From Paenibacillus lacisoli (lineage in GTDB: Bacteria; Bacillota; Bacilli; Paenibacillales; Paenibacillaceae): DNA of 64,000 bases. Where the stretch lies: positions 124,001 through 188,000 of the forward strand of contig NZ_JAUQTB010000005.1 of NCBI RefSeq assembly GCF_030580655.1. The letters run 5' to 3'. A program made the translations under genes and the position numbers. Below are positions 56,207-64,000 of this stretch, in pieces (position 1 is the first letter of the stretch; every line of letters starts with the position of its first letter). The notes below the pieces were generated by a model. It was not told the origin of the DNA. It searched no databases and worked only from the letters and a program-made list of their open reading frames with translations.

Positions 56207-56836
56207 TCACATCTTCTGCCTCATCCACTGATTCCGGGTTAACTTGTAGACATGGACCGGAACTCCCCCGTCTCCTTCTGCATATGGAGCAATGACTCTG
56301 CCAAATGTCAGACCGTTCTTCACGAGTACTCTCAACGAGGCTGAATTATCCGGATGACAGCGGGCTTCCACATCATGCAAACCCAGTCGAGAGAAACCAA
56401 ACTGCAGCAGCAGCTTCAGCGATGCTGTGGCATAACCGCGTCCCCACCAGTCTCTACCCAGTATATATCCGACCTGGGCCTCTCCTGTCAGCTCATTCCA
56501 GAATTGAAAAGAAACCAGTCCGGCGAATTTGCCCGTTGCCTTCTCCCAAATCCCGAAATGCAGAGATTGCATGGTAAGGGCACTATCCTTAATCTGCATA
56601 ACCAGCTTTCTCGCCCGGATGGGAAGCGGCTGTGAAGCTCTGTTCACATACCGGATCACCTCCGGGTGAGAGACCATATCCAGCAGCCGCTCGTAATCGG
56701 CTCCTGATAACAGCATTAATGTAAGAAGCGGATGATGAAGTACAGGTTGAACCTCGCGGATGCTGCTTTTTGTGAGGATAAGCTCTGGCTGAAGCCGATT
56801 CTTGTCGTGATCGGCAAGCTTTGTAGGCCATGTCAT
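56207..56836 (-). CDS. GNAT acetyltransferase, RimJ/RimL type
   Basis: A 209-residue GNAT. ADYERLLDMVSHPEVIRYVN starts the domain after about 40 extra residues, followed by FAGLVSFQFWNELTGEAQVGYILGRDWWGRGYATASLKLLL (acetyl-CoA loop WWGRGYA) and GLHDVEARCHPDNSASLRVLVKNGL. Likely an N-terminal or small-molecule acetyltransferase; substrate unknown. The long N-terminus (residues 1-40) may be trimmed if a later start is used. It lies 21 bases downstream of the metallophosphoesterase gene on the same strand, so the two are probably co-transcribed. Confidence 0.83.
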   Translation of the reverse strand: MTWPTKLADHDKNRLQPELILTKSSIREVQPVLHHPLLTLMLLSGADYERLLDMVSHPEVIRYVNRASQPLPIRARKLVMQIKDSALTMQSLHFGIWEKATGKFAGLVSFQFWNELTGEAQVGYILGRDWWGRGYATASLKLLLQFGFSRLGLHDVEARCHPDNSASLRVLVKNGLTFGRVIAPYAEGDGGVPVHVYKLTRNQWMRQKM

Positions 56837-56857
56837 GGCCGACCCTCTCCTTTAGAT

Positions 56858-57601
56858 TTATTCGCCGGCCATTCCCCGGTAAACCCCTGTTCGCAGCTCA
56901 CGGATATATAAGTCCAGAGAAGGGACACCCGCAGCGGCTGCACGCTCAACTTCCAACTCAATGTTGTAAGGCACCCGGACAAACTGGATGTTAAAGGAAC
57001 CCGTCTGTCTGCTGTCAAAGTCCCCTTCCAGGATACAATACGATGCCTGCGTCAAGTCCAGCGGGTTGCCGACACTGCCTGCGTTAAATAATACTTTGCC
57101 ATCCAGATGCTGCAGATATGCATTATGTACATCTCCATAACCCACGACATCCGGAGAAGCTGCCTCCATCTCATCTTTTGGCGTCACAATCGGGTCGAAC
57201 ATGGCCAGCCGCAGTTTCTCCTCATCCCAGGGCTGAACCCGGTGATAGACGCTTTGAGGTGAAGCATGCAGCAGCCGGATATGGCGGCCGCTTAACCGGA
57301 AATCGTAACTGAATGGAAGCGTAAGCAGATACATCAGCCGCTCCTCACCCAGCCGTTCTGCCTGCCAGGTGAAATTGATATTGTCCTGCACCTTCGTGAC
57401 CAGCTCATCCCAGTTGCCGCGAACGACAATCTCAGCCCGTTCACGGATACTGTCTACTACTTCTGCAGGCATCGGACCTTTTCCTACCAGATCTCCCAGA
57501 CAGAAGATGCGCGTAATTCCCCTCCGCTCGATATCTGCAACCACTGCATCCCAGGCTGTTTTATTTCCATGTATATCGGATACTACAGCAATTCGTTCCA
57601 T
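56858..57601 (-). CDS. Metallophosphoesterase (YfcE/Apaf-like)
   Basis: A 247-residue calcineurin-like phosphoesterase. Metal-binding motifs: AVVSDIHGNKTA (D-x-H), FCLGDLVGKGP (G-D), VRGNWDEL (G-N-W-D where most have G-N-H-E/D) and VVGYGDVHNAY (where G-H-T-H is usual: here G-D-V-H). The replacement of the two His positions may change the second metal site; the product could be a variant diadenosine-tetraphosphatase-like enzyme with altered activity. NAGSVGNPLDLTQASY is the conserved closing block. Read together with the GNAT downstream and the YkuE-like gene upstream. Confidence 0.85.
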   Translation of the reverse strand: MERIAVVSDIHGNKTAWDAVVADIERRGITRIFCLGDLVGKGPMPAEVVDSIRERAEIVVRGNWDELVTKVQDNINFTWQAERLGEERLMYLLTLPFSYDFRLSGRHIRLLHASPQSVYHRVQPWDEEKLRLAMFDPIVTPKDEMEAASPDVVGYGDVHNAYLQHLDGKVLFNAGSVGNPLDLTQASYCILEGDFDSRQTGSFNIQFVRVPYNIELEVERAAAAGVPSLDLYIRELRTGVYRGMAGE

Positions 57602-57629
57602 CCTCTTTTCTCTCCTTATCGCTGCTGTA

Positions 57630-58538
57630 CTAGACGGGGTTCAGCGTCAGAACGGTTAGTTCCGGACGACAGAGGAAACGGATTGGCAGACGAGTCATAC
57701 CAAATCCCCGGTTCACGTATAAAGGCATATGTGTTTCCCCAATATAATGAAGCCCTTGAATATACCGTCTGCCCCCAAGCGGTGTAATCAATGCTCCAAC
57801 GAAAGGCAGGCGAACCTGACCTCCGTGACTGTGACCTGACAGCTGCAGCGCAAAGCCGCTTGCTGCTGCTGTATCCGCATAATCAGGCTCATGCATCAGC
57901 AGGATGCGGAATGCTTCTGAAGGGATTCCATCGACAGCCTGGGCTAATTTCACCTTGCCTTCAATTTGATCCTCCAGACCAATCATTGCAATGGCATCCT
58001 TTCCCTTCTGAATCCAGACATGTTCATTACGCAGAAGCTGAAAACCGGTACGCGGGTACAGTCCGGGCAGACCGTCCGGACGGGATACCCATTTGTAATC
58101 ATGATTGCCCAATACTGCAAATTTGCCCAGAGGAGCATTCAGCCCTGCCATACTATCTATGGATTCCAACATACTGTAAGGATGATCATCTACAATATCC
58201 CCTGTAAAGCAGAGCACATCCGGCTGCTCTGCCTGAATCAGCGCAGCCAGTCTTTTGAAGTCCTCTGCATCCGTATGATACCCCAAATGCACATCACTAA
58301 AATGAACAATCTTCATACCGGCAAAAGCAGCAGGGAGACCGGAAAGCGATAAGTTCAGGCGGTTAATCTCCAGATGTCTCGGCTCCCACCATCCCGCATA
58401 ACCTCCCAGCAGTCCGACTCCGATAGCTGCACCTGCCGCTTTTTTGAGGAACGCCCTCCTTGACGTGTTGAGCTCCTTCTGATGACGATCCTTCCGGCGG
58501 AGGGGTGTCTGCCGCTCCGAATGCGGCGTATCTTCCAT
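57630..58538 (-). CDS. ykuE: Tat-exported metallophosphoesterase, YkuE-like
   Basis: A 302-residue phosphoesterase. Residues 26-50 form a twin-arginine signal: TSRRAFLKKAAG followed by a short hydrophobic stretch (AIGVGLLGGYAG), matching the S-R-R-x-F-L-K consensus. The enzyme domain has VHFSDVHLGYH, LCFTGDIVDDH, VLGNHDYKW, LLMHEPDY and LQLSGHSHGGQV, all metal ligands intact. YkuE of B. subtilis is a known Tat substrate (TatAyCy) located at the cell wall. The hydrophobic region is short and may not be cleaved. It lies 29 bases before the second metallophosphoesterase gene, suggesting an operon. Confidence 0.87.
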   Translation of the reverse strand: MEDTPHSERQTPLRRKDRHQKELNTSRRAFLKKAAGAAIGVGLLGGYAGWWEPRHLEINRLNLSLSGLPAAFAGMKIVHFSDVHLGYHTDAEDFKRLAALIQAEQPDVLCFTGDIVDDHPYSMLESIDSMAGLNAPLGKFAVLGNHDYKWVSRPDGLPGLYPRTGFQLLRNEHVWIQKGKDAIAMIGLEDQIEGKVKLAQAVDGIPSEAFRILLMHEPDYADTAAASGFALQLSGHSHGGQVRLPFVGALITPLGGRRYIQGLHYIGETHMPLYVNRGFGMTRLPIRFLCRPELTVLTLNPV

Positions 58539-58762
58539 ATGATCATCTCCCCAATATCTCTTTACATCTGCATTCCCTCTACCCAGGAATCAACTGGTGC
58601 TGCATGGGGGCTACCTATGTATTACCCTATTCCGGTCATTACGACCTTAGCCCTTATCCGTAATGCGTTACTGCTAACCCGTCATTCGTCATCAAGCTCA
58701 TCTTGACGAGGGGAGGACTTATCATCCGAAAAGCCCTTCATGCTGGATGCCTCATTAAAATC

Positions 58763-59575
58763 TTAACGTTTTACAGCGAGCCACATGGCAGCATAATCCA
58801 CCATATCACGCTGAGAGGCCAGGAAGCAGTCCGCCTCACCAAGGGTGCAGCGCTTCCAGCTGGAGGGATGCTCCTGCTCGAAGTCCGCACCCAACGCCTC
58901 AAAGTCATCCGAATCAATGTTGTAGTTTTTGAACTCCTTCCATTCCTTACCTGACTCGGTTAAGAGTGGGGCTTGGCTCATCAGCTCAACACGCCCCCTG
59001 TAAGCGGTCCGGTACTCTGCCAGGTGGAAGGAGGTGTTCGTCGCATGGGTTGTGCCCAGGAACAGTACCTGAGCCTCAAGGTCATACATTCTGGCCAGCG
59101 GGGAATGCTCTCCAAGGCCAAAGTCCAGACTATGATGGTCTATAATTTGCTCCGCAAGCGGACCTTTAGCAGCAAAAGACAACTGCGGATGACAGCTCCG
59201 TCTTACGCCGGGCTGCAGTCTGAACAATTCAGGTATGCTCCCCATCCCTCGGGTTTCAGTCAAAAAGGGATCATACGCCGGCATCTCGTCACGAATCAAA
59301 TCCCACCACTTCGGATCGGCTGGCGGTGCCATCCAGGTTGATGGATCGGTAAGATCACTGGATTGTGTTGGCATGATCAGGGTCCCTTCCGGACCCAGCA
59401 CCTCCTCCAAGGCCATAATTACAGCTGCAGCTCCGCCAGGAATATAACGTTTGAAGGCTGACAACGAGGAGTGGACCAGAAGCACCATACCAGGCTTAAT
59501 GCTAAGCTTCTCCCTCAGAGTTACGACGATCTCCGAGGCCGTGACCGGCTGATCAGTAATGCGTTGTGCTGTCAT
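58763..59575 (-). CDS. AAC(3)-family aminoglycoside N3-acetyltransferase-like protein
   Basis: A 270-residue member of the antibiotic N-acetyltransferase family (YokD-like). MVLLVHSSLSAFKRYIPGGAAAVIMALEEVLGPEGTLIMPTQS is the conserved opening; RSCHPQLSFAAKGPLAEQIID and GLGEHSPLARMYDLEAQVLFLGT hold the active-site His and the acetyl-CoA-binding block. Whether it confers aminoglycoside resistance is not shown; chromosomal homologues often do not. It stands alone; a hydrophobic N-terminus is lacking, so it is cytoplasmic. Start MTAQRITDQPVTA is taken from the longest reading with an acceptable AAGGA upstream. Confidence 0.85.
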   Translation of the reverse strand: MTAQRITDQPVTASEIVVTLREKLSIKPGMVLLVHSSLSAFKRYIPGGAAAVIMALEEVLGPEGTLIMPTQSSDLTDPSTWMAPPADPKWWDLIRDEMPAYDPFLTETRGMGSIPELFRLQPGVRRSCHPQLSFAAKGPLAEQIIDHHSLDFGLGEHSPLARMYDLEAQVLFLGTTHATNTSFHLAEYRTAYRGRVELMSQAPLLTESGKEWKEFKNYNIDSDDFEALGADFEQEHPSSWKRCTLGEADCFLASQRDMVDYAAMWLAVKR

Positions 59576-59713
59576 ATTATTCGATCCTTTCTATTCAATC
59601 CTTACTATTCGATCCTTACTATTCACTATCTTTCTGTCAAATCAATGGCTGATTATAGAAAGTATATCATAAGACCAGCACGTTCTTCCTGCTCCCGAAC
59701 TGTACACAGCACA

Positions 59714-59748
59714 ACAGCAGGCCTCCGGTAATAACGGAGGCCTGCTGT
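59714..59748 (-). terminator. Hairpin after sdhB
   Basis: A 14-bp perfect stem (CAGCAGGCCTCCG core with its complement) with loop GTAATAA starts 15 bases after the sdhB stop. No T-run follows on the minus strand, but the stem is strong and is the only candidate terminator of sdhCAB. Confidence 0.65.
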
Positions 59749-59762
59749 GTAAAAGTAGTATT

Positions 59763-60527
59763 TTACATGCCCAGCCAGCGCTTGAACATGTGTTTCGTTG
59801 TTGCTTTGTTCATTTCCGCAATCGATGTAGTAAGCGGAATGCCTTTCGGACAGGAGCGCACGCAGTTCTGCGAATTACCGCAGCCTTCGATTCCTTCATC
59901 TGTCATCAGAGCATCGAGACGCTCTTCAGCGTTCATTTCGCCTGTTGGATGGGCATTGAAGAGACGCACCTGCGAGATCGCCGCAGGTCCGATGAAGCTT
60001 GTTTTGTCATTCACGTTTGGACAAGCCTCCAGGCATACGCCGCAGGTCATGCATTTCGACAGCTCATAAGCCCATTGTCTTTTCTTCTCTGCCATCTTCG
60101 GTCCTGGGCCCAAATCATAAGTACCATCGATCGGAATCCATGCTTTGACCTTCTTTAATGCATTGAACATCCGGCTGCGGTCGATGACCAGGTCGCGGAC
60201 GACGGGGAACGTCTTCATCGGCTCCACGGTGATCGGCTGCTCCAGGTTATCAATCAGCGCCGCACATGCTTGACGCGGCTTACCGTTGATGACCATGGAG
60301 CAGGCTCCGCACACTTCCTCGAGACAGTTCGATTCCCAGCACACGGGTGCAATGGAAGCTCCCTTGCTGTTAACCGGATTTCGCTGGATTTCCATCAATG
60401 CGCTGATAACATTCATGCCGGGACGGTACGGAAGCTCGAATTCCTCCGTATAGGAAGCCGAATCCGGTTGATCCTGGCGTGTAATTACAAACTTGACCAT
60501 CTTGCTGGCAGCAGCTGTTTCCGCCAT
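59763..60527 (-). CDS. sdhB: Succinate dehydrogenase iron-sulfur subunit
   Basis: A 254-residue subunit of complex II, passing electrons from FAD to the quinone site. The [2Fe-2S] ligands are in CWESNCLEEVCGACSMVING with a further CAA (about residue 85); the [4Fe-4S] and [3Fe-4S] ligands are in CMTCGVCLEACP and CGNSQNCVRSCPKG. AAAGGAG lies eight bases before ATG at 60527; the ATG two codons earlier is too close. Third gene of sdhCAB, 115 bases after sdhA. A stable hairpin follows. Confidence 0.96.
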   Translation of the reverse strand: MAETAAASKMVKFVITRQDQPDSASYTEEFELPYRPGMNVISALMEIQRNPVNSKGASIAPVCWESNCLEEVCGACSMVINGKPRQACAALIDNLEQPITVEPMKTFPVVRDLVIDRSRMFNALKKVKAWIPIDGTYDLGPGPKMAEKKRQWAYELSKCMTCGVCLEACPNVNDKTSFIGPAAISQVRLFNAHPTGEMNAEERLDALMTDEGIEGCGNSQNCVRSCPKGIPLTTSIAEMNKATTKHMFKRWLGM

Positions 60528-60642
60528 GTTCATTCTCCTTTCTCAATCCCTGTGTTTATGTTGATTATGTTGTGAGTCTTCTTCAGAGGTCTGGTTACTA
60601 GCCCTTAACAGCAGCCCTATCAGCGTACGTATCCCGTATCCG

Positions 60643-62385
60643 TCAGTCTTTGGAATAGTCACGGATCCGCGGCGGGATGAGGGATACATCAACCGGCTCA
60701 TAAGAGATATCCGGTCCATCTGCTGTCCATTTGGCAATCGTCGTCTTCAGGAATTCATCATCGTTACGGTCCGGGAAGTCCGGCTTGTAGTGTGCGCCGC
60801 GGCTTTCATCACGGAGCAGCGCACCTTTGGTCATTGCTTCAGCCAGCTCAAGCATGTTCCAGAGCTGACGGGTAAAGGCAGCACCTGCATTGTTCCACTG
60901 CGATGCATCATTGATGTTAATGCGGTGGTAACGCTCCTTCAGCTCCTTGATTTTGCCGATGGTAGCTTCCAGCTTGTCATTGTAACGTACCACTGTCATA
61001 TTATTGGTCATCCATTCACCCAGCTCACGGTGAATGACATAAGCATTCTCGCTTCCATCCATGCGGAGGATGTTCTGGTATTTCTGTTCCTGGCGGTTCT
61101 TGTAGCCGTCAAATACGGATGAGGATACGTCCTGTACCGATTTCTTCAGACCCTTGATATATTCTACGGCCTTCGGTCCGGCCATCATGCCGCCGAAGAT
61201 GGCCGAGACGAGCGAATTGGCTCCCAGACGGTTCGCACCATGATACTGGTACTCACATTCGCCTGCTGCGAACAGCCCCGGAATGTTAGTCATCTGGTTG
61301 TAATCGACCCACATGCCGCCCATCGAATAATGGACAGCCGGGAAGATCTTCATTGGAATTTTACGCGGATCATCACCCATGAATTTTTCATAGATTTCAA
61401 TGATGCCGCCCAGCTTGACATCGAGCTCCTTCGGATCCTTGTGGGAAAGATCCAGGTATACCATGTTCTCTCCGTTAACGCCAAGACCCATATCGACACA
61501 GACATGGAAGATTTCCCGGGTTGCGATATCACGCGGCACCAGATTGCCGTAGGAAGGATACTTCTCTTCAAGGAAGTACCAAGGTTTGCCGTCCTTGTAG
61601 GTCCAGATCCGGCCGCCCTCACCGCGGGCGGATTCGGACATCAGGCGCAGCTTGTCGTCGCCCGGAATCGCTGTCGGGTGAATCTGGATGAATTCCCCGT
61701 TCGCATAGTGCACGCCCTGCTGATATACCGCACTCGCCGCCGTTCCTGTGTTGATCACCGAGTTGGTGGTACGTCCGAAGATAATGCCCGGTCCGCCGCT
61801 GGCCAGAATCACAGCGTCGGCAGCGAAGGTCTGCACTTCCATGCTGCGCAGATTCTGACCGACGATGCCGCGGCAGATCCCCTCGTCATCAATCACAGCC
61901 TGCAGGAACTCCCAGTTCTCGTATTTCGTTACGAGACCTGCGGATTCCCAGCGGCGGACCTGTTCATCCAGCGCGTACAGCAGCTGCTGGCCGGTGGTTG
62001 CACCTGCAAATGCCGTACGGTGATGCTTCGTTCCGCCGAAGCGGCGGAAATCCAGCAGACCTTCCGGTGTCCGGTTGAACATTACGCCCATCCGGTCCAT
62101 CAGGTGAATGATGCCAGGTGCTGCTTCACACATCGCCTTAACCGGCGGCTGATTAGCTAGGAAGTCACCGCCGTATACGGTATCGTCAAAATGAATCCAA
62201 GGAGAGTCGCCCTCCCCTTTTGTATTTACGGCTCCGTTAATGCCGCCCTGTGCACACACAGAGTGCGAGCGTTTAACCGGAACCAGAGAAAACAAATGAA
62301 CATGGACGCCTGCCTCAGCGGCCTTGATTGTGGACATGAGGCCTGCCAGGCCTCCGCCCACAACAATGATATTGGATGCTGCCAT
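60643..62385 (-). CDS. sdhA: Succinate dehydrogenase flavoprotein subunit
   Basis: A 580-residue flavoprotein oxidising succinate to fumarate. VVGGGLAGLMS (FAD Rossmann), KRSHSVCAQGGINGA with the His that binds FAD covalently, HHRTAFAGATTGQ (substrate-binding His/Arg region), QIHPTAIPGD, SESARGEGG, and PRDIATREIF with catalytic Arg. AAGGAGTG sits about nine bases before ATG at 62385; a GTG three codons earlier overlaps it. It starts 15 bases after sdhC, in the order sdhC-sdhA-sdhB seen in Bacillus. Confidence 0.97.
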   Translation of the reverse strand: MAASNIIVVGGGLAGLMSTIKAAEAGVHVHLFSLVPVKRSHSVCAQGGINGAVNTKGEGDSPWIHFDDTVYGGDFLANQPPVKAMCEAAPGIIHLMDRMGVMFNRTPEGLLDFRRFGGTKHHRTAFAGATTGQQLLYALDEQVRRWESAGLVTKYENWEFLQAVIDDEGICRGIVGQNLRSMEVQTFAADAVILASGGPGIIFGRTTNSVINTGTAASAVYQQGVHYANGEFIQIHPTAIPGDDKLRLMSESARGEGGRIWTYKDGKPWYFLEEKYPSYGNLVPRDIATREIFHVCVDMGLGVNGENMVYLDLSHKDPKELDVKLGGIIEIYEKFMGDDPRKIPMKIFPAVHYSMGGMWVDYNQMTNIPGLFAAGECEYQYHGANRLGANSLVSAIFGGMMAGPKAVEYIKGLKKSVQDVSSSVFDGYKNRQEQKYQNILRMDGSENAYVIHRELGEWMTNNMTVVRYNDKLEATIGKIKELKERYHRININDASQWNNAGAAFTRQLWNMLELAEAMTKGALLRDESRGAHYKPDFPDRNDDEFLKTTIAKWTADGPDISYEPVDVSLIPPRIRDYSKD

Positions 62386-62400
62386 ATGACCCACTCCTTC

Positions 62401-63069
62401 TTAACTGATGACTGCTTTCACGGTATTGATAAACGCGGTAGTCTGATCAAACTCCGCGCTGCGGAAGACAAACAGAGTAACAATAAACATGATGGCTACA
62501 ACGGCGAACAGTATCATACAGATGTAGGAAGACACACGCTGTGCACGCGGTCCAACCGTAATGCCCCATGCCACGAGGAAGGACCAGAGGCCGTTCGCAA
62601 AGTGGAAGGAGGTGGACACTACACCAATGAGGTAGAAAATGAAGAAGACCGGCTGGGTGACGATATTGTGCATCAGCCCTCCAAGCTCTTCATGTGTGAC
62701 CTGCCCCAGAGCCACCTGGAAACGGGTATCGTACACGTGCCAGATAATAAATACGAATGTAACAATGCCGCTGACCCGCTGCAGGGTATAACGCCAGTTG
62801 CGCTCATAACCGTACCGGTTAACATTGGGCTTCGCCTGATAGGCGATATAGAGACCATAAATTCCGTGGAACAGAAGCGGAAGATAGATCAGTACCGTCT
62901 CCAGCACGATCACGAGCGGAAGGCCATTCAGGAAGGCTACGCTTTTGTTGAAGCCGTCCAAGCCTCCTTCCACCGCGGAGAAGTTGGTGATCAAATGCTC
63001 CAGGAAGAACAGCCCGAGCGGAATAACGCCGAGCAATGAATGCAGCTTTCTGGAATAATACCCTTTCAT
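62401..63069 (-). CDS. sdhC: Succinate dehydrogenase cytochrome b558 subunit
   Basis: A 222-residue membrane anchor with five transmembrane segments, the B-type fused cytochrome b of Bacillus. Candidate heme ligands: His in RKLHSLLGV, LEHLITNF, LLFHGIYG, IIWHVYDTRF and TSFHFANGLW; four of these should bind two hemes. It donates electrons to menaquinone. The ATG at 63069 is preceded by AAAGGGG at a slightly long 12 bases. A cre-like box sits about 25 bases upstream of the start, and a second lies farther into the divergent region shared with a LysR gene, indicating catabolite control. Confidence 0.95.
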   Translation of the reverse strand: MKGYYSRKLHSLLGVIPLGLFFLEHLITNFSAVEGGLDGFNKSVAFLNGLPLVIVLETVLIYLPLLFHGIYGLYIAYQAKPNVNRYGYERNWRYTLQRVSGIVTFVFIIWHVYDTRFQVALGQVTHEELGGLMHNIVTQPVFFIFYLIGVVSTSFHFANGLWSFLVAWGITVGPRAQRVSSYICMILFAVVAIMFIVTLFVFRSAEFDQTTAFINTVKAVIS

Positions 63070-63092
63070 AAACGGTCATTCCCCTTTCCCAT

Positions 63093-63106
63093 AGATAGCG
63101 TTTTCA
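63093..63106 (-). promoter_or_regulatory. cre-like site in the sdhC leader
   Basis: On the minus strand TGAAAACGCTATCT matches TGWNANCGNTNWCA at 13 of 14 positions and differs from the 44362 site by one base. It lies just upstream of the sdhC start, where CcpA would block transcription. Confidence 0.6.
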
Positions 63107-63284
63107 ATAGTACTTTTTACATTTTATAAAAGAAGGTAAACTACTCCCTGGATAGGAAGGATCGACAAATTGCTCCATTTTTCCATGTTGTGAACAACTT
63201 GTGTCATTGTTCATGTTACTCTTTTTCAACTTATAATGGAATTGCAATATACTTATTAATTGTTATAACCTAGAGACATAAGAT

Positions 63285-63298
63285 AGAAACCGCTATCA
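63285..63298 (+). promoter_or_regulatory. cre-like site before the LysR gene
   Basis: AGAAACCGCTATCA matches the cre consensus at 13 of 14 positions (A for T at the first). It is 50 bases before the TTG start of the LysR gene and about 215 bases from sdhC. Confidence 0.55.
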
Positions 63299-63347
63299 CT
63301 TTCTTCACCTCTTCCCATCCAATATGGTCTCAAGGAGTGAATCCTCT

Positions 63348-64000
63348 TTGTTTGAAGATATGAATGCATTCGCAATCGTTGTTGAGCAGTCGAGTCTGAA
63401 CCGTGCCTCCAAGCTGCTTAATCTCTCTCAGCCCGCATTGTCCCGCAAAATCGCCAAACTGGAGAGCGAGCTGGGCGTTACCCTGTTCGACCGCCGGGGC
63501 AAACGTCTTGAGCTGACCAGTGTCGGCCAGATCACGTACACGTTCGCATTGGAGCAGCGGCGGCGGCAGAGCCAGTTCCTCCAGACCCTCTCCCAGTTCA
63601 AAAGCGAGCTTCCGCGTTCGCTTACGCTCGGCGCGAGCCTGACTACTCTTCAGACGACGCTCCCCTCGCTGATGAATGAGTTCATGGAACGGCATCCCCA
63701 GACCGAGATGAAGCTGCTGACCGGTAAAACGCTGGAGATTGTCTCTTCTGTAAGGGATAAAAAGGTGGACGTCGGTCTGATCGGCTCCTATATTGATGAA
63801 CCTGGTCTGGTGTGCATCCCCCTGTTTGACGACCATCTGGAGCTGGTTATTCCCCAGAGTCATCCTTTTGTCTCACGCTCCCGCCAGGCACGCCTTGAAG
63901 AGCTGCAGGGCCAGCCGATGATTATGTTCTCCAAAGGGACGCTCTACCGCCGGATGACGGACGATCTGTTCCAGCGGTTTGGCGTCATGCCTGACATCAG
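63348..64000 (+). CDS. LysR-family regulator, truncated by the window end
   Basis: The first 217 codons of a LysR regulator divergent from sdhCAB; the rest is outside the window. HTH: FEDMNAFAIVVEQSSLNRASKLLNLSQPALSRKIAKLESELG. Substrate domain starts LTLGASLTTLQTTLPSLMNEF and runs to RYGVMPDI-like sequence at 64000. Start is TTG with AAGGAGTGA eight bases before it. The position suggests it controls the sdh operon or another TCA-cycle gene, as CcpC does for citB, but identity with CcpC cannot be judged from this part. A cre-like box lies 50 bases upstream. Confidence 0.85.
   Translation, partial: MFEDMNAFAIVVEQSSLNRASKLLNLSQPALSRKIAKLESELGVTLFDRRGKRLELTSVGQITYTFALEQRRRQSQFLQTLSQFKSELPRSLTLGASLTTLQTTLPSLMNEFMERHPQTEMKLLTGKTLEIVSSVRDKKVDVGLIGSYIDEPGLVCIPLFDDHLELVIPQSHPFVSRSRQARLEELQGQPMIMFSKGTLYRRMTDDLFQRFGVMPDI

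Noticed and set aside
61240..63039. Plus-strand frames of 306 and 282 residues
   Set aside because: Antisense shadows of sdhA and sdhC, which are unambiguous.

Overview
The window looks like a chromosomal segment of a spore-forming Firmicute, most likely Paenibacillus or a close relative. Evidence: CgeB-, CotSA-, YheC/D- and YjcZ-type sporulation proteins, an EcsAB transporter, a Bacillus-type sdhCAB operon, a Tat-dependent YkuE-like enzyme, strong AGGAGG ribosome sites, cre-like boxes, and a very long decapeptide-repeat protein with a C-terminus resembling the WIAG-tail of Paenibacillus. I saw no rRNA, tRNA, CRISPR array, IS element or prophage.

Region 1 (1-28 kb) is one large, mostly minus-strand surface-glycan locus. 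It begins with two paralogous small beta-rich proteins (218-1064, plus strand) and two GT4 glycosyltransferases around a plus-strand epimerase. Next is a dense set of sugar-nucleotide genes (4,6-dehydratase, RmlD-like reductase, C2-epimerase, extra SDR, RmlA-like nucleotidyltransferase) and glycosyltransferases (GT2, GT4, GT-D, two CgeB-like). Four small proteins of unknown function lie inside it. At its far end are a 1769-residue protein of about 145 decapeptides, each presenting a His or Lys at one position, and a CotSA-like GT4. Five otherwise unrelated proteins here carry a tandem [YF/R]-x-x-G tetrad module, in most cases with an Arg/Lys-rich tract. I infer that these enzymes build and attach glycans on a fibrous spore-surface layer and that the shared modules dock them together or to a polyanionic surface.

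Region 2 (28-37 kb) holds small accessory enzymes: a nucleotidyltransferase-GNAT fusion, several GNATs, DinB and SGNH hydrolases, DUF2164 and DUF2569 proteins, a YheC/D ATP-grasp protein and phosphatidylserine decarboxylase. Region 3 (37-47 kb) is regulatory and metabolic: AraC regulator, MocR regulator divergent from a PNPOx-like protein, an aminotransferase, a YjcZ peptide, a YesN-like response regulator, a mannonate-oxidoreductase-like SDR behind a cre-like box, and a Crp/Fnr regulator convergent with flavohemoprotein hmp, whose upstream region has two GTGA-N6-TCAC palindromes exactly 32 bp apart.

Region 4 (47-64 kb) is housekeeping: a small frameshifted membrane protein, ecsAB, DEAD-box helicase, SDR, CheX, UMF1-type transporter, LysR, PHP phosphatase, two metallophosphoesterases, an AAC(3)-family enzyme, and sdhCAB divergent from a LysR gene cut by the window end, with two cre-like boxes between them. 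Many starts were moved from the longest possible ATG/GTG to the one correctly spaced from a Shine-Dalgarno sequence; reasons are given per gene.
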